A stretch of DNA of 62,927 bases from Acidobacteriota bacterium (lineage in GTDB: Bacteria > Acidobacteriota > Terriglobia > Bryobacterales > Bryobacteraceae): the NCBI GenBank assembly GCA_025350695.1, contig JANXXI010000193.1:1-62927 (forward strand). Direction: 5' to 3'. A model generated the notes under the pieces. The model was not told the origin of the DNA. It ran no database searches and worked only from the letters and a program-made list of their open reading frames with translations. Made by a program: the position numbers and the translations under genes. Each line of letters starts with the position of its first letter. Position 1 is the stretch's first letter. Shown here one piece after another: positions 56,669 through 62,927 of this stretch.

Positions 56669-59446
56669 ATGAGCATTTGCAATCAGGGTTTCGCTTTCCG
56701 AGTTGGTTATTTTTTCGCAGTATTTACCCACTGCGTCTTGGCGCAAAAGTATGTAATTTCGACTGTAGCCGGTGGAGTTCCACCGCCAACTCCGGCCATC
56801 GCAACAACGAGCTCAATCTATCCGCCCTCGGGACTGACAGTCAATGCGGACGGGGTCGTTTTTTTCACAAGTTACCACTGCGTTTTCCGGTTGGATCGCG
56901 ACGGTACTGTGAAGCGAATTGCTGGAAGTTCGCGACGCGGCTTTTCGGGTGATGGTGGACAGGCGGAAAATGCTGAATTCATATTTCCCTTTGGTATTAC
57001 TGCTGACACGGCCGGGAATATTTATGTCGCCGACCGCGCTAACAATAGAGTTCGCAAGATTTTAAAAAGCGGCGTTATTACGACTGTTGCCGGAAATGGG
57101 GCCAATACTTCATTTGGTCTAATTCCCAGCAACGTGGCAACAAAAATAGCCATGTCTCCCAAAGAGTTGGCGACAGACAGAAAGGGAAACCTATACATCC
57201 CTGGCGGAATCATCCGCAAAGTTTCACCTAACGGAATCATTACAACAATAGCCGGAGGCGGGCAAGCTACAGGTGACGGCGTACACGCCATGGACGCACA
57301 ACTGAATGTCTACGCAATGGTCTTGGATGATTTGGGCCAAATCTTCTTTTCCGACGGGGGAAGTCATAGAATCCGAAAGATATCTACCGACGGAGTTATC
57401 ACTACTGTAGCCGGAACCGGAGTTCAAGGATTTTCCGGGGACGGCGGTCCTGCGCTATTAGCTCAAATTAATGTCCCGAGCGGAATATCTTTGGACCCCA
57501 TGGGAAATCTGTTTTTTGTCGACCAAGGGAATAACGTTGTCCGAAGGATTTCAGTTGATGGGACAATCACAACATTCGCGGGTGGGGGAACTGTGTTTCC
57601 TGGAAATGCGGTGAAGGCAACCAATGCCGCGCTGACGGAACTTTCGGGAGTTGCAGCAGCGCCTGACGGCTCCGTTTACATTGCGGCGGGCTGGATTCAG
57701 AGAGTGACGGCGGACGGCGTCATAACTATCGTATCGGGCAATGGGACGTACAGTTTCGGAGGGGATGGAGGGCCGGCCAGCAAGGCGCAACTTCAGAACC
57801 CGTCTGCCGTGGCGGTGGACGAAAAAGGCAACCTGTTCATCAACGATCGCGAAAACGCACTGATTCGCAAAGTGGGCGCAGATGGGATTATAAACACTGT
57901 AGCCGGCAACGGGAAAGCTGGCTATCTCCGAGATGGAAATAAGGCTACGGCGGGGCCTGTGCAAGCTGGGGGATTGGCAGTAGATTCCAATGGCGATCTA
58001 TTGTTTACGGAACCATTCAATCACCTGGTTCGAAAGCTGCTGCCTAACGGAACAATTTTCACTATCGCCGGCACTCGAATCTCTGGCTATTCTGGCGATG
58101 GAGGCCCCGCTCTCAAGGCACAATTCCAAGCCCCAGGAAGTATAGCAATTGATTTAGCTGGAAACGTTTTCGTCTGCGACAGTGGCAACTATGTAGTTAG
58201 AAAAATCACTACGGACGGAAGCATTGCGACGATCGCGGGTAATGGCACACGGGGGTTCTCCGGGGACGGAGGGCCAGCAATATTTGCCCAATTCACCGAG
58301 CTCACAAGTATTGCCGTAGACCAAACTGGAAATGTGTTTGTTGCCGACGTAGGCAACGGCCGTATCCGAAAGATTTCGCCAAACGGAATTATTTCCACGG
58401 CAGCAGGAAACGGGAAAGGCTTTTTATCCCTCTCAGGGGATAGCCGCCCAGCTGTCTCAATTCAATATCTAATTCCAGATGCCTTTGCCTTAGACACGGA
58501 CGGAAGCCTTATTGTAGCTGGCCCTCTTCCTGTCCGAATTCACAAATTCGCGCCTGACGGCACAGCCACAATCATCGCGGGCGGAGGAAGAGCAACGGGT
58601 GATGGACTACCAGCGACAAGCAATATCCTAGTTGCGGTTTCGAGCTTGACAGCAGACAAACAGGGCAGAATCTATGTTGCGGAGGCGACAGGCGCCATTC
58701 GAGTGCTGCAGCCGGTGACTGAGTCCGTTGTAATCGGCGCGGTAGTCGATGCGGCAAGCCAGCGCACTTCTCCGGTATCACCTGGAGAGATTTTGGTAAT
58801 TTATGGCGTTGGATTGGGGCCGGGGTCGCTAGTTCAAAACCAGCCGAGGAATGGCGTTTTCGAAAATCAAGTTGGCGGAACCACCGTGACAGTGAATGGG
58901 ATTTCCGCGCCGTTGCTGTATTCCTCGGCGACGCAGGTTGCGGCAATAGCGCCATATGCCCTTGATGGGCAAGCCGCGAAGATCCTTGTTAGTTACCAGG
59001 GAAGCACGTCTGCAGCGTTCAATGTCGCTGTTGCATCAGCCGCTCCTGCCATTTTTTCATTGAACGGAAGTGGGGCCGGTCAAACGGCTAGTGTGAACGG
59101 TGATGGAACCATAAACGATCCTGCCAATCCGGCAAAAGCCGGTGGCTATTTGTCTTTGTACGTAACAGGGGTGGGTCAAACCACTCCAGGCGGTCAGGAC
59201 GGAGTCCTTGGTCCGCTGTCAATTCCCAGATCGCAACCGGTGCTTCCAATCAAGGTCAAGGTGGATGGGATGGAGGCGCAAGTCTTGTATGCCGGTGCGG
59301 CTCCGCTGCAAGTGGCCGGACTGATGCAAGTCGTAATTCAAATTCCAGTTGGAGTAAGGCCAGGAGGTTATGTGCCGGTTGAGTTACAGGTGGGGGATAG
59401 GTCAAACGTATCGGAGGCGGCTTGGGTCGCGGTTGTTGAGAATTAG
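56669..59446 (+). CDS. Secreted NHL-repeat protein with Solibacter-type C-terminal domain
   Basis: A 925-residue exported protein. Roughly ten NHL-like units of about 55 residues each have the pattern ITTVAGTGVQGFSGDGGPAL or IATIAGNGTRGFSGDGGPAI, followed by ANNRVRKI- and GNGRIRKI-type turns, which fold as a beta-propeller or two. The last about 210 residues (GAVVDAASQRTSPVSPGEIL onwards, with YGVGLGPGSLVQNQPRNG and TQVAAIAPYALDG) match TIGR03437. Signal peptide is plausible (GYFFAVFTHCVLAQ). Likely binds ligands on the surface. Confidence 0.87.
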   Translation: MSICNQGFAFRVGYFFAVFTHCVLAQKYVISTVAGGVPPPTPAIATTSSIYPPSGLTVNADGVVFFTSYHCVFRLDRDGTVKRIAGSSRRGFSGDGGQAENAEFIFPFGITADTAGNIYVADRANNRVRKILKSGVITTVAGNGANTSFGLIPSNVATKIAMSPKELATDRKGNLYIPGGIIRKVSPNGIITTIAGGGQATGDGVHAMDAQLNVYAMVLDDLGQIFFSDGGSHRIRKISTDGVITTVAGTGVQGFSGDGGPALLAQINVPSGISLDPMGNLFFVDQGNNVVRRISVDGTITTFAGGGTVFPGNAVKATNAALTELSGVAAAPDGSVYIAAGWIQRVTADGVITIVSGNGTYSFGGDGGPASKAQLQNPSAVAVDEKGNLFINDRENALIRKVGADGIINTVAGNGKAGYLRDGNKATAGPVQAGGLAVDSNGDLLFTEPFNHLVRKLLPNGTIFTIAGTRISGYSGDGGPALKAQFQAPGSIAIDLAGNVFVCDSGNYVVRKITTDGSIATIAGNGTRGFSGDGGPAIFAQFTELTSIAVDQTGNVFVADVGNGRIRKISPNGIISTAAGNGKGFLSLSGDSRPAVSIQYLIPDAFALDTDGSLIVAGPLPVRIHKFAPDGTATIIAGGGRATGDGLPATSNILVAVSSLTADKQGRIYVAEATGAIRVLQPVTESVVIGAVVDAASQRTSPVSPGEILVIYGVGLGPGSLVQNQPRNGVFENQVGGTTVTVNGISAPLLYSSATQVAAIAPYALDGQAAKILVSYQGSTSAAFNVAVASAAPAIFSLNGSGAGQTASVNGDGTINDPANPAKAGGYLSLYVTGVGQTTPGGQDGVLGPLSIPRSQPVLPIKVKVDGMEAQVLYAGAAPLQVAGLMQVVIQIPVGVRPGGYVPVELQVGDRSNVSEAAWVAVVEN

Positions 59447-59604
59447 AGCCTCCCGGTTTTAGAGAAATCTGAAAAGTTGGTGAACTGAAGAAGCAGCCTT
59501 CTACTATTTGGAAATTGTGTCGGGAATGAACAGTTCAATAAATATGAAGTGAGAGTGCTTTGGTAAAACGCATCTATCTCCCGAGGGGCGGGGCTTGCGA
59601 AATG

Positions 59605-60402
59605 TTACTTCACAATTAACCCTTGTCCGGTCGGCAACGTGAGGATCACTGCACCTAGGCGCTGTGCCACCTCATCAAGCGCCTGTGCTTGGCACTCGTG
59701 CCCATCGTAGGCATAGTCATCCAGAAGGACGAATGCGCCAGGAGAGAGGCGTGGCCATAAAAATTCAAGCGCTGCCGATTCTGGCGCTGCGCAGTTCATA
59801 TCTATGTGAAGGAAAGCAACCTTTGAAATAATCAGGCTGGACAGAATTCCTGGGACGGCGCCCTGAATAACGTGGGCGTTCTTCCATTCGGAGAAGTTGG
59901 CTTGCACTCGCTCTAGATCAGTAACATATGCACGCGCAGACAAAGCAGCTTCTGCAATTTTCAGTCGGCCATTTGTGATTTCTTGCGGGGAATATTGGTC
60001 AAGTATTGGGCCTGCAAACGTGTCGACCAAGTAGAAGCCGCGTTCGCGGGAATTCCAATCTAAGTAGTTCATGATGGCGGAGCTGATGAAGCCCGCGTTA
60101 ACTCCACATTCAACGAAGTCTCCGGAGACGGAGAGGGCCTTTAATGCCGACCAGAGGGCAACGTGAACTCTCCATTCAAATTTGGGGTCAATACCAAGGC
60201 TGGCCTTAATTCCACGTTTGTACGCTGGCTGGAAGCGTGGGTCCGAATGAAAGCGGGGATAGTGGGCCGTAAACATTCCGTCTTGGCCATAGTTCTTTTG
60301 GACGTCGACCAGGGCAACATCGAAGGTGGCTGCGAGTTTACGGATTAGGGATTTGAGCAAGTACTTCCGTTTTGTCCAGGAATATGGAATTTTGCGCCAC
60401 AA
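59605..60402 (-). CDS. TylF/MycF-family O-methyltransferase-like protein
   Basis: A 265-residue SAM-dependent methyltransferase of the macrocin O-methyltransferase (TylF) group. The SAM strand is VSGDFVECGVNAGFISSAIM, followed by FYLVDTFAGPILDQYSP; HIDMNCAAPESAALEFLWPR and GAFVLLDDYAYDGHECQAQA carry the metal-binding acidic residues. LPTGQGLIVK ends the family domain. It usually methylates sugar hydroxyls. It lies upstream, on the same strand, of an aldolase gene, separated by a repeat element. Confidence 0.87.
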   Translation of the reverse strand: MWRKIPYSWTKRKYLLKSLIRKLAATFDVALVDVQKNYGQDGMFTAHYPRFHSDPRFQPAYKRGIKASLGIDPKFEWRVHVALWSALKALSVSGDFVECGVNAGFISSAIMNYLDWNSRERGFYLVDTFAGPILDQYSPQEITNGRLKIAEAALSARAYVTDLERVQANFSEWKNAHVIQGAVPGILSSLIISKVAFLHIDMNCAAPESAALEFLWPRLSPGAFVLLDDYAYDGHECQAQALDEVAQRLGAVILTLPTGQGLIVK

Positions 60403-60409
60403 ACCCTAC

Positions 60410-60455
60410 AGGCTGGCCAGGGGGCCAGCCGCAGACCAGGGGGTCTGCCCACTTT
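60410..60455. repeat. Dispersed double-hairpin repeat, copy 1
   Basis: Two adjacent hairpins: GGCTGGCC/GGCCAGCC (loop AGGG) and GCAGACC/GGTCTGC (loop AGGG), followed by CCCACTTT. Nearly identical to the copy at 61404-61448 and in the same orientation. It lies between the methyltransferase gene and the aldolase gene. Confidence 0.85.
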
Positions 60456-60478
60456 GCACGCGGTTTGTTTCGGGCTTT

Positions 60479-61318
60479 CTACATCAACGAAGTTGCGCGG
60501 CGGACCCACTGCTTGCCCTGCTTCGCGATCTCTTCCATATCCTTCACATACGCCGTTGCCTGAGTCAAAACATGATGCAGATCATTTCCCACGCTGATGA
60601 ACGTGAATCCTTTTTCAAGAAACTCGCCCACGCGAGCGGTGCCGAACAGGAACACGCCCAGAATGATATCGTGCTTCTTCGCCTCGGCGATCAGCTTATC
60701 CGTGGCCGCGCCTAGCTCTTTCGACGTGTACATCAGCGGGAATTCGTAGGTCTCGAAAAGCCCCATCGACATGCACAGATCGTTCTGGCCGAGGAACAAC
60801 ATATCCACACCAGGAACAGCGGCGATTTCGGTCATATTCTTGATGCAGTCGGCGGTTTCCACCTGCAGGGCGATGATCACGTTCTTGTTGGAATTGCCCA
60901 CGTAACCGAGCAAGCCAGCCTTGTTGGTGCAGCGTTGTGGGAAGTAGACTGAACGAGTCCCGACTGTTGGGTACAGGGCGCAGCTTACGGCTTGGCGGGC
61001 CTCTTCGGCGTCGTTGATATAGGGGACTAGGATGCCATCCGCGCCAAGGTCGAGAGCCTGTTGGATGCCCGCGCGGTCGGCATAGCCGGCCACGCGCACC
61101 ATGGATTTTGCGCCTCCACTGGAGATGGCGCAGAGCATGGCGGAAAGCTTTTCGTAACCCATGGGGCCGTGTTGGGTGTCGACCAGCAGCCAGTCGTAAC
61201 CGCTGTGGGCTAGCTGTTCGGCTACGGTGGGACTGTGGGAGTTAACGAAGAGTCCCATCTTGGGGGAGCCGGCGCGGAGTTGTGCTTTGAACTCGGCGCC
61301 GGATACGGGGGTTGACAT
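60479..61318 (-). CDS. HpcH/HpaI-family 2-keto-3-deoxy acid aldolase
   Basis: A 279-residue TIM-barrel aldolase of the HpcH/HpaI group (2-keto-3-deoxy-L-rhamnonate or 4-hydroxy-2-oxoheptanedioate type), cleaving to pyruvate and an aldehyde. MGLFVNSHSPTVAEQL, YDWLLVDTQHGPMGYEKLSA (catalytic Asp-His region), VPYINDAEEARQAVSCALYP, IALQVETADCIKNMTEIAAV and GVDMLFLGQNDLCMSMG (metal Glu and Asp) are visible. It is bracketed by two copies of a double-hairpin repeat. It would finish the route from sugar acids in this region. Confidence 0.9.
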   Translation of the reverse strand: MSTPVSGAEFKAQLRAGSPKMGLFVNSHSPTVAEQLAHSGYDWLLVDTQHGPMGYEKLSAMLCAISSGGAKSMVRVAGYADRAGIQQALDLGADGILVPYINDAEEARQAVSCALYPTVGTRSVYFPQRCTNKAGLLGYVGNSNKNVIIALQVETADCIKNMTEIAAVPGVDMLFLGQNDLCMSMGLFETYEFPLMYTSKELGAATDKLIAEAKKHDIILGVFLFGTARVGEFLEKGFTFISVGNDLHHVLTQATAYVKDMEEIAKQGKQWVRRATSLM

Positions 61319-61403
61319 GTTTTGAATAGTGCTCCTTTTCTCTGTCTAGGATACGTGATGGGGGGGCGGGCGTCAAAGTTCGGGCAGGGTTCAGATCCTC
61401 AGC

Positions 61404-61448
61404 AGGCTGGCCGGGGGCCAGCCGCAGACCAGGGGGTCTACCCCACTT
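61404..61448. repeat. Dispersed double-hairpin repeat, copy 2
   Basis: Matches copy 1 at about 44 of 46 positions: GGCTGGCC/GGCCAGCC with loop GGG and a weakened second hairpin (AGACC/GGTCT). It lies between the aldolase and hydrolase genes, in the same orientation. Confidence 0.85.
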
Positions 61449-61473
61449 TTTTTGCCTTTACATAGTTAATAAC

Positions 61474-62607
61474 TTAGTTGGTTGGTTTCGGGGCTGCACT
61501 TGGCGGAGGACCGCCTTGGCGGGGTGGTGGTTGAGTCAGGAATAGTTTGATATCTGTCGATGCCTTTGTTTCTATTCCAGGCTTTTGCATAAATCCTAGA
61601 TCGCGGAACCAGTCTATGAAACGGTTTTGCCAGGCGCCAAAGGGCATGTTGCTTCGATCTGTCAAACCGCCGCTCATGCGGGTACCGTCGGGCAAAGCGT
61701 CGCCGGGGTGGCGGCCGTTACCGTAAATATGCATTTCATTGTTGGGAATTCCCGCGGCTAGCATTGCGCTGAAATAATCCATGGCCCAGATGGCGTGCCC
61801 ACGGTCTCCTGCGCCCGCTGTGGCGATGAAGGCGGGCGGAGCGTTGCGCGGGATTGGCGGAGCCGTCCGGTTACGCGCAAAGGGCGTGGGGCCGGGGTAA
61901 ATGATGCCGACGAAGTCAGGGCGGGAGGTGACGCCGGCTAGGGGATCGGTGGGGTCGTTATTCTTTTTATCAAAATCTTCAAACAGCACGGCGGCGGGCG
62001 AAGACAGTTCGGCTCCGGCGGAGAAGCCCATGATGCCGATCTTGTTCGGGTCGATGTTCCATTCCTTGGCATAGGCTCGGACCAAGCGGATAGCTTGGAG
62101 GGCGTCGTTCACGGCGTCGGTTTGCGGATTGTAGCCGTCCTTGCGAAGGCGGTTACGGAGGATGACGGTGTTGACGCCATAGTTATAGAAGAACGGCACG
62201 AAGTCGGCCGATTCGCCGCCAACGTTTAATGTGTTGTGCCCACCGCCTGCGGCGAGGATCATTACTGCGCCGGTGTTTAGGCCGCGGTCGACGGGATGCC
62301 ACTCTATCGAGGGATTGTGAATTCCGATGATGCTGGCGATACGGCCTGGCACGGCTTGGCTCATGTTATAGACTTCGGGTTCTTTGATCTTATCCATCTT
62401 TAGGAACGGCGAACCTGGAGGATAGAGCGGGACCACTACTCCGCCCGGGAGAATGGGCTGCGGCGTATATGGGGCATCGGTTGCAGGCGCGGGTTTGGGC
62501 AGATTCATCGGCTCTGGAAGCGGTGGTAGTTTGCCTTGCGCGAAGACGTTTAGGGTCATGACAGGCAACAAGAGGAGTGCGCGAAAATCGATTTTATTGA
62601 ATTTCAT
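61474..62607 (-). CDS. Exported alpha/beta-hydrolase (esterase/lipase-type)
   Basis: A 377-residue secreted protein. The N-terminus MKFNKIDFRALLLLPVMTLN is a signal peptide, followed by a Pro-rich 40-residue stretch (LPPLPEPMNLPKPAPATDAP). The catalytic domain has the oxyanion GGGH at 121-124, nucleophile S196 in IGIMGFSAGAELSS and a His near GNGRHPGDALPDG. Related to polysaccharide esterases of the Abhydrolase_3/BD-FAE type. The C-terminus is again Pro-rich (PPPRQGGPPPSAAPKP). Probably releases acyl groups from plant polymers (inference). Confidence 0.85.
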   Translation of the reverse strand: MKFNKIDFRALLLLPVMTLNVFAQGKLPPLPEPMNLPKPAPATDAPYTPQPILPGGVVVPLYPPGSPFLKMDKIKEPEVYNMSQAVPGRIASIIGIHNPSIEWHPVDRGLNTGAVMILAAGGGHNTLNVGGESADFVPFFYNYGVNTVILRNRLRKDGYNPQTDAVNDALQAIRLVRAYAKEWNIDPNKIGIMGFSAGAELSSPAAVLFEDFDKKNNDPTDPLAGVTSRPDFVGIIYPGPTPFARNRTAPPIPRNAPPAFIATAGAGDRGHAIWAMDYFSAMLAAGIPNNEMHIYGNGRHPGDALPDGTRMSGGLTDRSNMPFGAWQNRFIDWFRDLGFMQKPGIETKASTDIKLFLTQPPPRQGGPPPSAAPKPTN

Positions 62608-62613
62608 ATGGAG

Positions 62614-62629
62614 GTCAATTTAGATTGAC
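62614..62629. promoter_or_regulatory. 6-bp perfect palindrome in the hydrolase leader
   Basis: GTCAAT-TTAG-ATTGAC lies seven bases from the ATG. It could be a regulator operator or a small hairpin that blocks ribosome entry. Confidence 0.35.
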
Positions 62630-62648
62630 TTTACCATGCTTCAAGACT

Positions 62649-62677
62649 AATTAAGACACGAAGCTGCGCTGAGTCAA
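62649..62677 (-). promoter_or_regulatory. Candidate promoter of the exported hydrolase
   Basis: Minus strand TTGACT (62672-62677), 17-base spacer, TTAATT (62649-62654). The -35 is close to consensus, the -10 is weak. The palindrome at 62614-62629 lies between it and the gene. Confidence 0.35.
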
Positions 62678-62857
62678 GACTATCACTTTTGGCAAAAGTA
62701 CTAAATACTTCTTTGTATTGACACAGTATGAAACGACCTCCGATTTCTCTGGTCACAATGAAATTTCAAAAAAACAAATAACTCAACAAGACTGAATCAC
62801 ACTTGTCCAAATTAGGAATTCCGAAAGCAGGGAATGGGCATGGCAAAATAGAGGCGA

Positions 62858-62927
62858 ATGAATCGGGAACAAGTGGAATCGACGACAATGCGGTCTGTAG
62901 GCTACGACGGCAGGAGTAAAATTCTGG
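62858..62927 (+). CDS. KTSC-domain protein, N-terminal part
   Basis: Begins at ATG 62858, after GAGG, with MNREQVESTTMRSVGYDGRS followed by KIL, the opening strand of KTSC domains (short proteins with a VxS-S-x-x-x-x-G-Y-D pattern). It is truncated by the window end after 23 codons. Such domains occur on lysyl-tRNA-synthetase-like proteins and as stand-alone small proteins; this one looks stand-alone. Confidence 0.7.
   Translation, partial: MNREQVESTTMRSVGYDGRSKIL

Noticed and set aside
62718-62723. Plus-strand TTGACA as promoter of the KTSC gene
   Set aside because: No -10 match at 16-18 bases downstream, and over 130 bases to the ATG.
1-62927. tRNA, rRNA, CRISPR array, IS element or prophage
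   Set aside because: None found by eye: no cloverleaf with CCA-end arms, no evenly spaced direct repeats, no transposase or integrase motifs.

Overview
The window looks like a chromosomal segment of an acidobacterium of the Bryobacterales (Solibacter/Bryobacter) type. The basis is family-level, not a database match. Two large secreted proteins end in the roughly 200-residue C-terminal domain typical of 'Solibacter' proteins (TIGR03437-like). Other hallmarks are many Tat- or Sec-exported catabolic enzymes, a VIT/vWA protein behind an ECF sigma/anti-sigma pair, an S8 protease with VVWG repeats and a PEP-CTERM-like protein. Housekeeping genes (hemB, nuoI, glnA, uvrD, leuS, nfo) are scattered among accessory genes. 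No tRNA, rRNA, phage, IS element or CRISPR array was seen.

Layout. 0-7 kb: hemB 3' truncated by the window edge, a membrane/repeat-protein pair, a tungsten aldehyde oxidoreductase followed by larE, an STAS anti-sigma-factor antagonist, a thioredoxin-like protein, an isolated nuoI and a frameshifted glyoxalase. 6.7-11.2 kb: ECF sigma factor, anti-sigma-like DUF4384 protein and VIT/vWA protein. 11.4-16.5 kb: glnA with a clear terminator, a cytochrome-like CxxCH/TIGR03437 protein and an APC permease. 16.4-21.2 kb: uvrD overlapping a 52-residue basic protein, a REC-XRE regulator, a broken lipoprotein gene and a VOC protein. 21.3-27.6 kb: aminotransferase, AraC regulator, Tat-exported enolase-superfamily enzyme, DPP IV peptidase and phosphodiesterase. 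27.8-31.3 kb: a compact operon of squalene-cyclase-repeat protein, DUF362 protein and FAD amine-oxidase-like enzyme. 31.3-38.8 kb: leuS, nfo, a PEP-CTERM-like gene with an in-frame TGA, a methyltransferase-like gene, a DUF1326 protein and a subtilase. 39.2-42.9 kb: a Tat-exported xanthine-dehydrogenase-type molybdoenzyme operon. 43.8-44.4 kb: a decayed antitoxin/RelE toxin pair. 44.4-62.6 kb: a secreted triple-RidA protein and a long run of sugar-acid catabolic genes (2-keto-3-deoxygluconate kinase, aldo/keto reductase, sialidase-like BNR protein, esterase-gluconolactonase fusion, AhpD-like protein, mutarotase-like protein, class II aldolase, sugar-acid dehydratase, HpcH-type aldolase, secreted hydrolase). 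A KTSC-domain gene runs off the right edge.

How the genes fit together. The right third reads as a periplasm-centred route: secreted hydrolases and a lactonase release and open sugar lactones, enolase-superfamily dehydratases make 2-keto-3-deoxy acids, and kinase or aldolases cleave them. This is inference from families.

The least explained observations are: the squalene-cyclase/DUF362/FAD operon; aldehyde oxidoreductase paired with LarE; -10-like TANNNT hexamers placed 4-9 nt before many start codons (leaderless mRNA signature); a 9-bp hairpin enclosing the in-frame TGA of the PEP-CTERM-like gene; and single-base lesions concentrated in small accessory genes while all large genes are intact.
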